Positions 25,292 through 34,306 of a stretch of DNA of 64,000 bases are shown in pieces. The notes beneath the pieces are model-generated. The model saw only the letters and a list, made by a program, of their open reading frames with translations, was not told the origin of the DNA and searched no databases. Location of the stretch: positions 62,001 through 126,000 of IMG/VR virus record IMGVR_UViG_3300032116_000001; one strand, given 5' to 3'. Numbering within the stretch: the first letter of the stretch is position 1; each line of letters starts with the position of its first letter. Position numbers and translations under genes: made by a program. Source of the stretch: a virus.

Positions 25292-26258
25292 AGTCATAGT
25301 ATATCCCGAAATAGCAGCGAAAGCTTTAAAAATTGGCGAAGCTGATCTTTACGTCATGTGGCTGTTATTAAGAGCCATGAGCGCTCGCGGTGATGGTCGG
25401 GGCATCATCACCGTTGATGATATCAAGAATACTTGTGAAAAGGTTTTCGGAGTTACGCAAAAGTGGGCATACTCAAAAATCAATGACGGCATAGGTAAGT
25501 ATTGGCGTGCTCCCGACGGTAAAAAGGGCTCCAGAACGGTTGGCTTAATGGGGCAAAGGTTGGTTCACGATCACCTTAAACCAGAAATGACACGATCAGA
25601 GCCATTTGTTATTCCCGCGAGCTTATTCAAAGCGAGTGAAGGCTTGAATTTTAAAAAGATAAAGCAATTACTGATTGCCCTTATTGCAAGTCGCTTTGTT
25701 GACAATAGGCCAGTAACTATCGACCAGATTGTAGAGCATACGGGGCTTTCTGAGTCAACAATCAGAAATGCCCTTAAAGAATGTGCGCTAATTACAAAAG
25801 TTGCCAATTATGAAATTGTTCATAAGGCAAGTACCCACATAGAGGCCAAGGCCGTGCAACGAGCGTTATGTGTTCAAAGCAAGAAATTTCGCCTTGCTCA
25901 ACAAAATGGAACCTGGATTGTTGCCAAGCAGATGGGCAATACTTATAGGGTTCCCGAAACGAATCGACTTCCATTGCGTATAAGGCCAAAGGAACTAAAG
26001 AACTTCGACAAAGACAATGTTTCTTTATATGGAAAAAAGCGCTTTTATAACAAAAAATCTAAATCAAAACACAATGGAATTTATTGTGTAGACCACACTT
26101 ATGTAAGTGACCAAAAAGCAGCGCTATGGACAACAAAGGTTATTGAGTCTACAAAACTACCTCGAAGTCATGCTGGAAAATGGTGCAGGCTGATTAAATT
26201 CAGTGCTCGTGGGAAAAATCCATTAAACACGAGTGTCAAGACGCAAAATAATGACTAA
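25278..26258 (+). CDS. Predicted winged-helix DNA-binding protein
   Basis: 326 residues from ATG 25278. Residues 100-175 contain a helix-turn-helix typical of replication initiator or plasmid Rep-like winged helices (TIDQIVEHTGLSESTIRNAL). The C-terminal 100 residues are basic, with a Lys-rich stretch (YGKKRFYNKKSKSKHN). It lies directly before the DNA polymerase gene. It may bind an origin or regulate the operon; no family is certain. Confidence 0.6.
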   Translation: MKGAEVIVYPEIAAKALKIGEADLYVMWLLLRAMSARGDGRGIITVDDIKNTCEKVFGVTQKWAYSKINDGIGKYWRAPDGKKGSRTVGLMGQRLVHDHLKPEMTRSEPFVIPASLFKASEGLNFKKIKQLLIALIASRFVDNRPVTIDQIVEHTGLSESTIRNALKECALITKVANYEIVHKASTHIEAKAVQRALCVQSKKFRLAQQNGTWIVAKQMGNTYRVPETNRLPLRIRPKELKNFDKDNVSLYGKKRFYNKKSKSKHNGIYCVDHTYVSDQKAALWTTKVIESTKLPRSHAGKWCRLIKFSARGKNPLNTSVKTQNND

Positions 26259-26333
26259 AATAAATTAAGAGTTATTTTCACACATAACTCAAACCAGATG
26301 AATGACTGCCGACGCGGCGTCTGGATATTAACC

Positions 26334-29300
26334 ATGTGTAATCAATGCAATAATATTAATCACAAGCAGGATTTTGTTCACCTGCACGCCCATACTCACT
26401 TTTCTGTACAGGATGCCCTGCCGTCGCCAACAAAATATGCTTTAAAGGCGAGAGAGATGGGTTTTCCCGCTGCTGCCATTACCGACCATGGCAAAATGGG
26501 CGGGGTTATCGAGTTTGTTGACGCATGTCGCGCTCCACATGAAAAATTCGCCCCGATTAAGCCACTGATCGGATGCGAGGTATACACATGTGAAGATAGA
26601 TTTGATAAATCCAAGGATGAAAATGGCGGGCGAAGAAAGCTTAATCACCTGACCCTCATTGCCCAAAATGAAGTCGGTTACAAAAATCTACTGAGAATGA
26701 CCGCAATCGGGGCCGATCCAGATGCATTTCATTATAGCCCGCGAATTGATTGGGAAGTACTAAAGGCTCACAGCGAGGGCGTCATTGCCCTTTCGGGATG
26801 TCTTGCGAGCGAACTTTCTCAAGCGCTATTAAAAGAAGATAGAGATTCAGCCAGTGAAATTGTGAAGAGATTTAAAGACGTATATGGCGAAAGATATTAT
26901 ATTGAACTTCAGTATCATGGAATTCCAGAGCAAAAACACAATTTGCCATTGCTCTGTGAAATGGCCAGGAAATATGATGTTCCTATGGTTGCGTCAAACG
27001 ATGTTCACTACATCAACAATGATGATTGGCAGTTACATGATGTTCTGATACAAATGCGAGACATTCGCGAAGACAAAGGAAGTGAAAAAAAGAACGGAAA
27101 GAAAGAAGCCTACGGGACGCATCAATTTTGGCTTAAATCAGAGCCTGAAATGCGCAGGATTTTCGAATCCAATGTTCCTGAGTCGATTACAAATACTGTG
27201 GCCCTGGCCGAAAGTGTCGAAGACTTTCTCAAGTTAGATGTCCCGCACTTGCTTCCCCCTGCCAATGTGCCCATGAATGATGAGCGGTTCTTAGGATTTT
27301 GGAAGTCTCACTTACCTCACCATAAGCCCAATGAAGCTTATCTAGCTTTTTTGACATTCGAGGGCATGAAGCGTCGGGAGCATGACCAAAATAAAGAATA
27401 TGTGAAAAGAGCCAAGTATGAGCTTACTCAAATTTGGAACATGGGTGTCACCGACTACTTTTTAATTCAAAGAGAAATGGTTGAGTTTATGAAATCTCAA
27501 AACATTTATTTTGGAATTCGTGGATCAGGCGTGGGCTCGTTGGTGAATTATTATCTTGAAGTTTGTTCAGTTGATCCAATAAGATGGAACTTGATGTTTG
27601 AGCGATTTTTAAACCCTGGCAGAGGCAATCAATACAAAATAAATTACGATGTTTTGCCAACATCAGAGTGGAAACAAACAAGTTTGGCCGAACAGGATCA
27701 ACAAGAAGCTGTTAAAAGATTGCGAAAGAATGCAAAAGAATTCCTGGCACAAAACCCTGATCTTGAGGATCGTGCTCCTGATATTTCTCGTGAGATTTGG
27801 GTTTTGGAAAACCAGGGGCTTGCTACATATTTGTGTGACCTTTCGGATCGAGGAATAACGTCTAAGACAAATGACAGCCATCTATGGACTGCATATATAA
27901 TGGGGATTACTCCCGAAAAACCTGATGGTGACATGATCGTTAAAAAAGTCGCCACCCTGCCTGACGTAGACACTGATATTGATGGTTCGCGCCGAGAAGA
28001 AGTAATCGACTGGGCAAAAGATAGATTTGGCCATGATCGCGTTGCACAAATCGGCACATGGGGGACTTATGCCGCCAAGGCCTCTGTTGTTGGCTCTCTT
28101 AAGACGAGCACTAAATTCAAAGAAAGGTTTCGTGACTCAACTCATGCCATGGCGCTAAGAGTTTCAGGTTCTATTCCCAAAAGACCAGGTATCACTATCG
28201 ATGAAGCCATTATGGAATCTGAGGATTTTGCCTATTATTATGGAACTTGGAAATCAGAAATTGACATTGCAAAACAGCTTGTCGGGACAATATCCAACCT
28301 CGGAGTTCATGCTGGCGGCGTTTTGGTTGCAAGCGAGCCCATTTGTGATCACAGTCCGATAGAAAACTCCAAGGGAACGCTTTGTTCTGGTTACGATATG
28401 AAATCAGTTGAGCGAGTTGGCCTAGTTAAGTATGATTATCTTGGGCTTGCAACATATGAACAAATATCCATCGCCTTGGGACTGATTAAAAACAGACATG
28501 GAATAGACATCATTTTAGACGAAATACCACTTGAAGACCCGAAAGTGTTTAAGAATATCTATGCAAAGGGCAAAACTAGCACAGTGTTTCAGTTCGCGTC
28601 CAAGGGAATGCAAGAAGCCCTAAGAATGGTTGAGGCATCTAATACAGAAGATTTAATTGCTGTGGCCGCTCTTTATCGTCCAGGGCCAATGGAATATATT
28701 CCTCAGTATGCAGAAGGAAAGAAAAAGCCAGAAGAAGTTCGCTATGCCCATCCGTTAATTAAGAAGAATTTGTCCGTTACTTACGGCATTATGGTATATC
28801 AAGAACAGGCTATGTTTTTGGCAAGAGACATGGCTGGATTTGACTGGAACGAAGTTGACAAACTGCGAAAGGCAATATCAAAGAAAAGTGGCAAAGACTT
28901 TGATGAAGCCTGCAATCTATTTAGAGAAAAGTCAATTAAACGCGGGATACCTGCAGCTGCGGTAAACGAAGTTTTGGGACTGATGTCTAAGTTTGGTGGC
29001 TATGCCTTTAATCGATCACATGCATGTTCTTACGCAATTTTGTCTTATTGGACCGCATGGCTTAGATATTATTATCCTTCAGAGTGGATCGCTGCTTGTA
29101 TTCAAGTAGACCGAGATGACGCTGACAAGATGGCTATTTTTTCTCGCGAGTGCAGAAACGAAGGTATTAATCTTTGTGCCGCAAATGTTAATGAGTCAGG
29201 GCTGAATACAACAGTAAACAAAAAAGGGGACATTATGCTGCCGCTTACCTCTATAAAAGGCGTGGGGCAAAAAGCCAGCGACATTATCGCGCATCAGCCT

Positions 29301-29642
29301 TTTGATTCTTTGAGAGATATGTGCTGGAGAACTAAAGCAAATCGCAAAATGGTTCAGTCTATGGCCGAAGGCGATGCACTTTATGTTTTCCCTGAAATCA
29401 ACGGAAATTCCGTGGATGAAATTATGGAAATTTGGGATGATTTGGTTAAAGAAAGAGTCTCAGAAGAGAAGCGCATAGAAAAAGAAAAGAAAATGCGCTA
29501 TAAAGTTGATTCGCCAATTCAACAATCCCATAGCACAGCGCCTAACACGAGGGCTACAAGAGCCTCTCGGCCTGCGCCGTCAAAGAAGAAGATCAAGGGG
29601 TCTATGAATCGTGTATTTTCGGATGAATTTTTTGGAGATTAA
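26334..29642 (+). CDS. dnaE: DNA polymerase III alpha subunit with palm insertion
   Basis: About 1102 residues from ATG 26334 (ATG 26298 adds 12; neither has a strong Shine-Dalgarno). The N-terminal PHP domain is intact (HLHAHTHFSVQDAL, ITDHGKMGG, SNDVHYI), so proofreading-like activity is possible. The C-family palm shows GIRGSGVGSLVN, FERFLNPGR, catalytic DVDTDID, and GLVKYDYLGL; then the fingers (LYRPGPMEYIPQYAEG, KLRKAISKKSG). Unusually, about 110 residues separate FERFLNPGR from the catalytic aspartates, which are nearly contiguous in bacterial DnaE. The C-terminus lacks an OB/tau-binding region of normal length. Main replicative polymerase of the phage. Confidence 0.93.
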   Translation: MCNQCNNINHKQDFVHLHAHTHFSVQDALPSPTKYALKAREMGFPAAAITDHGKMGGVIEFVDACRAPHEKFAPIKPLIGCEVYTCEDRFDKSKDENGGRRKLNHLTLIAQNEVGYKNLLRMTAIGADPDAFHYSPRIDWEVLKAHSEGVIALSGCLASELSQALLKEDRDSASEIVKRFKDVYGERYYIELQYHGIPEQKHNLPLLCEMARKYDVPMVASNDVHYINNDDWQLHDVLIQMRDIREDKGSEKKNGKKEAYGTHQFWLKSEPEMRRIFESNVPESITNTVALAESVEDFLKLDVPHLLPPANVPMNDERFLGFWKSHLPHHKPNEAYLAFLTFEGMKRREHDQNKEYVKRAKYELTQIWNMGVTDYFLIQREMVEFMKSQNIYFGIRGSGVGSLVNYYLEVCSVDPIRWNLMFERFLNPGRGNQYKINYDVLPTSEWKQTSLAEQDQQEAVKRLRKNAKEFLAQNPDLEDRAPDISREIWVLENQGLATYLCDLSDRGITSKTNDSHLWTAYIMGITPEKPDGDMIVKKVATLPDVDTDIDGSRREEVIDWAKDRFGHDRVAQIGTWGTYAAKASVVGSLKTSTKFKERFRDSTHAMALRVSGSIPKRPGITIDEAIMESEDFAYYYGTWKSEIDIAKQLVGTISNLGVHAGGVLVASEPICDHSPIENSKGTLCSGYDMKSVERVGLVKYDYLGLATYEQISIALGLIKNRHGIDIILDEIPLEDPKVFKNIYAKGKTSTVFQFASKGMQEALRMVEASNTEDLIAVAALYRPGPMEYIPQYAEGKKKPEEVRYAHPLIKKNLSVTYGIMVYQEQAMFLARDMAGFDWNEVDKLRKAISKKSGKDFDEACNLFREKSIKRGIPAAAVNEVLGLMSKFGGYAFNRSHACSYAILSYWTAWLRYYYPSEWIAACIQVDRDDADKMAIFSRECRNEGINLCAANVNESGLNTTVNKKGDIMLPLTSIKGVGQKASDIIAHQPFDSLRDMCWRTKANRKMVQSMAEGDALYVFPEINGNSVDEIMEIWDDLVKERVSEEKRIEKEKKMRYKVDSPIQQSHSTAPNTRATRASRPAPSKKKIKGSMNRVFSDEFFGD

Positions 29643-29644
29643 TA

Positions 29645-30364
29645 ATGGAAAATAAAGAAACAAATAATGATCACGGCGGAATGTCTGAGCATGGCATGGC
29701 AGGTACTATATGGGACATTGTCGATCTTGATTATGAAATTACAGAAAGACACAAAGGCCCTTCAATTGAATCTTTTAAGAGTGATTACAAAGATTATGTT
29801 GATGCTATCAAATCTCTTCGGCAATACAACGAAAGCGCAATTAGAACCGAAATTGAAAATTGGGACCTTACGATTTCGGAAGAAAGTCTTTTTGATTTTC
29901 AATTAGCACAGTCATATTATGCGAAGTTAATATCATACAGAATAAGAATTACATATCTCCAAGATATAGTTAATCAGCACTATGAATTGCTTTCAGAATC
30001 TGTAAAAAGCTTAAAAACTATGGCTGTTAAGCTTTCGACTGGGGCCAAGCACGACAAAGAAGCCACCGCAACAAATATTATTCAGCCATTGGCCAAGGCC
30101 CTTGCTAATGCAACTAGATTTAAGGCCAGCCTAGACGGTGTTTACAGAAATATCGATTTCGTTTCATGGCAGATGGAAAAATTACTAAGAGAAAAACAAT
30201 CTATCTCCAGAATAAATAACGAACATGTGAGAGAGGGCATGAGCCATTCTTACACATCATTAAATGAAGAAAGAGAATCGCCTGAAAACAATTCTCAATT
30301 TACACAATTCAGTGGTGGCAAAAAAACAAAAACTGTTGTGAAAACTCGTTCAAAATCCTCTTAA
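29645..30364 (+). CDS. Unknown helical protein
   Basis: 239 residues with GGAG ahead of the start. Mostly long helices (residues 40-190) with a Ser/Lys-rich unstructured tail. No motif recognised. Three bases after dnaE, so probably co-translated with polymerase; possibly an accessory subunit, but this is only from position. Confidence 0.6.
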   Translation: MENKETNNDHGGMSEHGMAGTIWDIVDLDYEITERHKGPSIESFKSDYKDYVDAIKSLRQYNESAIRTEIENWDLTISEESLFDFQLAQSYYAKLISYRIRITYLQDIVNQHYELLSESVKSLKTMAVKLSTGAKHDKEATATNIIQPLAKALANATRFKASLDGVYRNIDFVSWQMEKLLREKQSISRINNEHVREGMSHSYTSLNEERESPENNSQFTQFSGGKKTKTVVKTRSKSS

Positions 30365-30385
30365 TACATGATGCTTTAAGAGGAT

Positions 30386-30468
30386 TTGACTTTCTTTTAG
30401 CAGAATATAAAATATGTGAGCGGACGCAAAAAAAATGTGTAAATTCACAAATGTCACACTAATATAAA
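30386..30468 (+). promoter_or_regulatory. Candidate promoter region for the SSB gene
   Basis: The 190-base gap before the SSB gene holds TTGACT at 30386 followed by AT-rich sequence, and CACACTAATATAAAAAC with TATAAA at 30463-30468. The second element matches sequences ahead of the RNR gene (38341) and at 41170. Spacing to a -35 is poor for both, so this is a candidate only. The rest of the gap up to 30556 holds the Shine-Dalgarno AAAGGAG at 30539. Confidence 0.4.
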
Positions 30469-30555
30469 AACAGAGAGTGAAGCAAAAGCCAGCAGGCCAT
30501 ATTAATTGGCACTAAGAGCTTAAGTACAACTTTCACACAAAGGAGAAAAACCAAA

Positions 30556-31545
30556 ATGGCAAGACGTGTTACGCCAAAAACGTACAAAGAACAACAAACA
30601 TCGCAGTCAAGTGGCCGAAGCTACCCTAAGTTTTCGGACATTATTGTTAACCTTTCGGTTACAAATCTTGAGGTTGGAGAAGACAAGTCGGTACGACTTC
30701 GACTTGTCGGGCTTCCTATTACTTACAAGGAATATAACGACAAAAAGTGGGTCCCTGGACAAAAGGGCAAAACAGAACGTGTTCCTTTCCCTGACGCTCA
30801 TCTTAATAAGTCTTTGACTAGAATTGGGCATGATGATGAATCGCAATGTCCGTGGAAGGCCGAGGGTTATATTGCTTCGGCAAAGTATGCACAAAATGTG
30901 CTTGAGTATGATGCTGAAAATAAGACCTGGGTTCCAAAGATTCTCAACAAGGGGGCATCAATTTTTGATAAGTTCCAGCAATGGACCGATGGTCGCCTTG
31001 AGGAATACGAAGACCTCGACGAAGACGAAGCAGAGGATTTTATTACTCACCTTGGTGTAAGAATGTCGCCATGTGTTCGTATTAAGGCTTTGAAGAAGGG
31101 CGAAAAGGCACATGAAGTCGAGTACACAGTCACGGTTGAGTCAAAGCCCACCCCAATGACTGACGAGATGATTGAAATCCTCCGCAGTGCTGGAGAGCCT
31201 TCGGCGGAGCAAGCGGCAAAGATTCTTGCAGTCTATAAGCAAGATCAAGAAGATGACCCCACAATGCCCGAATGGGAAGACTTTTTTGCGCTTGGGCATG
31301 ATCTCGACCGAATCTTTAAGTTCACGCAAAAGAAGGACGAAGATTCGTCTGAGCCCGAAAAATCCACTTCTGAAGCTTCACTTGATTTGTCTACTGATGA
31401 CAATGACGATGATGATGAGGAAGAGGAAGTCGCAAAGCCAGTCGCAAAGGCCAAGACATCCGCCAAGACTAAGGCAAAGGTGTCTGAACCAGAGCCCAAC
31501 CCGTTTGATGACGAAGACGACGACGATTTGGACTGGACCAAATAA
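30556..31545 (+). CDS. Single-stranded DNA-binding protein, gp32-like
   Basis: 329 residues with a strong Shine-Dalgarno (AAAGGAG). A core of about 200 residues (strands such as SVRLRLVGLPITYKEY; CPWKAEGYIASAKYAQNVL) resembles gp32/large phage SSB OB-fold proteins. It is followed by a long acidic linker with Lys/Ala repeats and the terminal NPFDDEDDDDLDWTK. An acidic tip is the hallmark of SSB tails that recruit replication partners. It sits between polymerase and RecA. Assignment rests on architecture and context more than on a specific motif. Confidence 0.75.
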   Translation: MARRVTPKTYKEQQTSQSSGRSYPKFSDIIVNLSVTNLEVGEDKSVRLRLVGLPITYKEYNDKKWVPGQKGKTERVPFPDAHLNKSLTRIGHDDESQCPWKAEGYIASAKYAQNVLEYDAENKTWVPKILNKGASIFDKFQQWTDGRLEEYEDLDEDEAEDFITHLGVRMSPCVRIKALKKGEKAHEVEYTVTVESKPTPMTDEMIEILRSAGEPSAEQAAKILAVYKQDQEDDPTMPEWEDFFALGHDLDRIFKFTQKKDEDSSEPEKSTSEASLDLSTDDNDDDDEEEEVAKPVAKAKTSAKTKAKVSEPEPNPFDDEDDDDLDWTK

Positions 31546-31548
31546 CAT

Positions 31549-31589
31549 TTACTCTGAGGTTGTGTAAAAATTGCACAACCTCAGAGTAA
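31549..31589 (+). terminator. 16-bp perfect hairpin after the SSB gene
   Basis: TTACTCTGAGGTTGTG pairs with CACAACCTCAGAGTAA around a 9-base loop, three bases after the SSB stop. There is no T-run, so it may stabilise or process the abundant SSB message rather than stop transcription fully. Confidence 0.6.
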
Positions 31590-31624
31590 CTCTACGTAAA
31601 AGGAATTTAATTACAAGAAATATC

Positions 31625-32869
31625 ATGGCTAAAAAAACAGACAAAAATCCTGAAAATGAATCGGAAAGCAAAATATTAGAATTTGAGAAAACAATTTTAA
31701 AACAAAAGTTAAAGGCACTTGGTGTCAGCGAAAAATGTGTAAAAACTGGGCGGACTGATAATGTCGCCTTCTGGCCAACTGGTGTTTTTGAGATTGATTC
31801 AATCCTGGGCGAAGGAGGCGGTATTCCAGAGGGCAGCCTCGTAGAGTTTTGTGGAGAATCTCAATCGGGAAAGACATGGCTTCTTTACAAGCTGATTGCA
31901 GAAGCACAAGCAAAGGGAAAGAAATGCGCATTCTTTAATATTGAAAACTCATATTTTCCTCCTCGGGCAGTGGCCTGTGGTGTAGATATAGATAATCTTA
32001 CTTTAGTTGAAAATATTGAGACCGCAGAGCAATATGGCGAAGTCTTAAAGCTAATGGTTGAAAGTGGGTTATATACCATTATTGGCGTAGACTCCATTAC
32101 AGCAATGATACCACAAGATGAAATTGCAAAATCACTAGAGCAAGTACAAACCATTGGCCTTCATGCACGTTTTGTAAAACGTCTTACAAGATCGCTGGTA
32201 GCCTTAACAGCTAAGTCGGGTACCATCTGTGTATTAATTAACCAGCTTTATATGGGACAAGGCAAGATGCCAGGAACCATGTCGCTAGGCGCTTCTGGCG
32301 GAAATGCAATGAATTATTTCACTCATATTCGCCTTTGGATTAACAAAATTAATGGTGCGGCTGGAAAAATTGTAAAAAAAGATGCTGATGGTAATGAAAT
32401 TATTGTTGGCGGAAAATCTCGGGCCTTACTGATGAAAACACGCTATGGAACGCCCAACGTTCATGCAGATTTTAAAATTATGTTTGTGGATGAAAAAACC
32501 AATATGGTGGATGAGTTCATTTACAGAGCAAAATCAAAGCCAGGGGAATACATTAAAGAGTCTCGAAAAAAGTTTTCTTATATTGTCTCTGAGACAGGCG
32601 AAGTGGTGGAATCCAAAGACCCAATTGAATTCATTAAAAAGCTTCAAGAAGTGCCTGCTCCCGAAAAACGCACCAGGGGCGACAATTCTACAACTGCTTT
32701 TGAATACATTTGCGGTAGGCTTAAAATCAGTGGAAAGCCGCTTGACGACCTGATCGAGTCATTGAATAATTCGGCGGATAATGATTTTGACGACAATGAT
32801 GATGATGAAATTGAAAACAGCAATGAAATGAGCTTCGAAGATGCTGCTTCGATTATGTTCGAAGATTAA
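31625..32869 (+). CDS. recA: RecA/UvsX-type recombinase
   Basis: 414 residues from ATG 31625; a possible upstream start at 31571 lies in the hairpin and is unlikely. RecA core: LGEGGGIPEGSLVEFCGE, Walker A GESQSGKT (about 76-83), CAFFNIENSYFPPRA, YTIIGVDSITAMIP (Walker B), and the loop region VLINQLYMGQGKM... with SLGASGGNAM. The N-terminal helix and an acidic C-terminal tail (DFDDNDDDE) are RecA-like. It forms filaments on ssDNA for strand exchange and likely cooperates with SSB, RecJ and Mre11/Rad50. A strong intrinsic terminator follows at 32892. Confidence 0.92.
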   Translation: MAKKTDKNPENESESKILEFEKTILKQKLKALGVSEKCVKTGRTDNVAFWPTGVFEIDSILGEGGGIPEGSLVEFCGESQSGKTWLLYKLIAEAQAKGKKCAFFNIENSYFPPRAVACGVDIDNLTLVENIETAEQYGEVLKLMVESGLYTIIGVDSITAMIPQDEIAKSLEQVQTIGLHARFVKRLTRSLVALTAKSGTICVLINQLYMGQGKMPGTMSLGASGGNAMNYFTHIRLWINKINGAAGKIVKKDADGNEIIVGGKSRALLMKTRYGTPNVHADFKIMFVDEKTNMVDEFIYRAKSKPGEYIKESRKKFSYIVSETGEVVESKDPIEFIKKLQEVPAPEKRTRGDNSTTAFEYICGRLKISGKPLDDLIESLNNSADNDFDDNDDDEIENSNEMSFEDAASIMFED

Positions 32870-32891
32870 TTAATTAATCATAAAATTAAAT

Positions 32892-32936
32892 AAAAACACA
32901 AGGCATAATGTTTATCAAAGCATGCCTTGTGTTTTT
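32892..32936 (+). terminator. Rho-independent terminator after recA
   Basis: AAAAACACAAGGCAT and ATGCCTTGTGTTTTT pair perfectly over 15 bp with a terminal T-run. The flanking A-run makes it work in both directions. The following stretch to 33020 is AT-rich leader for the primase catalytic gene. Confidence 0.85.
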
Positions 32937-33020
32937 ATTGTTTGAAATCCACTAAAATAAATCATAAGTTTTGGGCATTGTCATATTTTACAAATCATAA
33001 CTGGAGCATAAGAATATTAA

Positions 33021-33827
33021 ATGGAAAGAAATCGTGAAGATGTTATCGTTGATGTTAATAAAACTATGCTTTCTGGCGAGGCAATGGCCTTGCAATTTAA
33101 CAAAAATCTCCTGAATAATAGCGGAGCGTTAGATTATGTTTTATCCCGCGGTATAAAAATGCATCAAATAGAGTCTGGTGCCGTCGGTTTTTGCCCGCCG
33201 TATTCTAGTCACTGGTTTCCGCTTCTAAAAGGAAGAATTACAGTACCCATAAGAGATGTTCATGGAAGGGTAATTGCCTTTGCGGGAAGACAATATGAGG
33301 GGATGCAAAGCCTTACTGAAAACGCACTTTGGGAAAAATACGGTGACAAACCCGCAAAGGCAGAGGAAAGAATTAAAAAGTGGCAAAAAAGCAAATGGAT
33401 TAATGAAACATATCCCAAAAATCGTCATCTTTATGGATTATATGAAGCTCGCAATTTCGTAAGAGAAATGGGATATATTGTTCTTGTTGAGGGGTATTTT
33501 GACGTCCTTGTGCAATCGTCAAGGCACCTTCCCAATACTGCTGCGCTTTGTGGCGTAGCCCTATCAGAATATCATTGTGCATTAATTTCTCGCTATACTC
33601 AAAATGTTGTTCTCATATTGGACGGGGATGATGCAGGCCATAAGGCGCTTGGAAAAATGATGCCCAAAATAGAAGAGGCGGATTTGCAGCCCTATATTGT
33701 TAAGTTGCCCAATGGTTACGATCCAGATAATTTTGTAATCAAATATGGCGGCAAGAATTTAAAAAGAATTTGCGATAAGTTAATTGCTGAGCAACAGAAA
33801 GAAATTCAAATAAATGTGAGAGATTAA
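33021..33827 (+). CDS. DnaG-type primase catalytic (TOPRIM) domain
   Basis: 268 residues matching the RNA-polymerase core of bacterial DnaG: GRITVPIRDVHGRVIAFAGR (71-90), RHLYGLYEAR, TOPRIM motif VLVEGYFDVL with E157, and the acidic DGDDAG (201-206). No zinc domain precedes it and no helicase-binding domain follows; the zinc half is at 24328. GGAG lies 15 bases upstream of the ATG. It synthesises RNA primers at the phage fork once joined with the zinc subunit and DnaB. Confidence 0.92.
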   Translation: MERNREDVIVDVNKTMLSGEAMALQFNKNLLNNSGALDYVLSRGIKMHQIESGAVGFCPPYSSHWFPLLKGRITVPIRDVHGRVIAFAGRQYEGMQSLTENALWEKYGDKPAKAEERIKKWQKSKWINETYPKNRHLYGLYEARNFVREMGYIVLVEGYFDVLVQSSRHLPNTAALCGVALSEYHCALISRYTQNVVLILDGDDAGHKALGKMMPKIEEADLQPYIVKLPNGYDPDNFVIKYGGKNLKRICDKLIAEQQKEIQINVRD

Positions 33828-33830
33828 ATT

Positions 33831-34286
33831 ATGAGACCGTCTTGGGATTGTTATTTTATGGAAATGGCTATTTTGGCTAGAAAAAGGTCTACTTGTTCTA
33901 GCCGCAAAGTTGGTGCAGTCTTGGTGAAAGACAGGCATGTAATTTCCACTGGTTACAACGGATCGCCGCCTGGCATGCTGCATTGCGATGACCCTGGCAT
34001 TGGTTGCTTGTTACAAGATGGTAGATGCGTTAGAACAATTCATGCCGAGCAAAATGCCCTTCTGCAAGCGGCAAGAAAAGGCGTCAGTACGCTTGGGGCG
34101 ACGGTCTACACCACGCATCGACCCTGCGATGTTTGTTCCAAATTGTTGGCGGGAGCGGGAATTAGTCGTGTTGTTTATATAAATGGCACCATTGATGGTT
34201 GGGGAAAAGAAATTTTTGATGCATCTAATATTCAGGCAGATAAATTTTCATGCAACGAATGTGATTTTTTACTTTTTGAAGATTAA
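33831..34286 (+). CDS. dCMP deaminase
   Basis: 151 residues of the zinc-dependent dCMP deaminase family: CSSRKVGAVLVKD, HAE (71-73, zinc ligand and catalytic Glu) and PCDVC (98-102, zinc ligands). The substrate-binding GYNGSPPGM loop is present. It makes dUMP for thymidylate synthesis; together with dUTPase (41683) and RNR (38434) it forms the phage dNTP supply. I saw no thymidylate synthase in this window. Confidence 0.93.
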   Translation: MRPSWDCYFMEMAILARKRSTCSSRKVGAVLVKDRHVISTGYNGSPPGMLHCDDPGIGCLLQDGRCVRTIHAEQNALLQAARKGVSTLGATVYTTHRPCDVCSKLLAGAGISRVVYINGTIDGWGKEIFDASNIQADKFSCNECDFLLFED

Positions 34287-34306
34287 ATAAACGAAATTAA
34301 AGTAAC

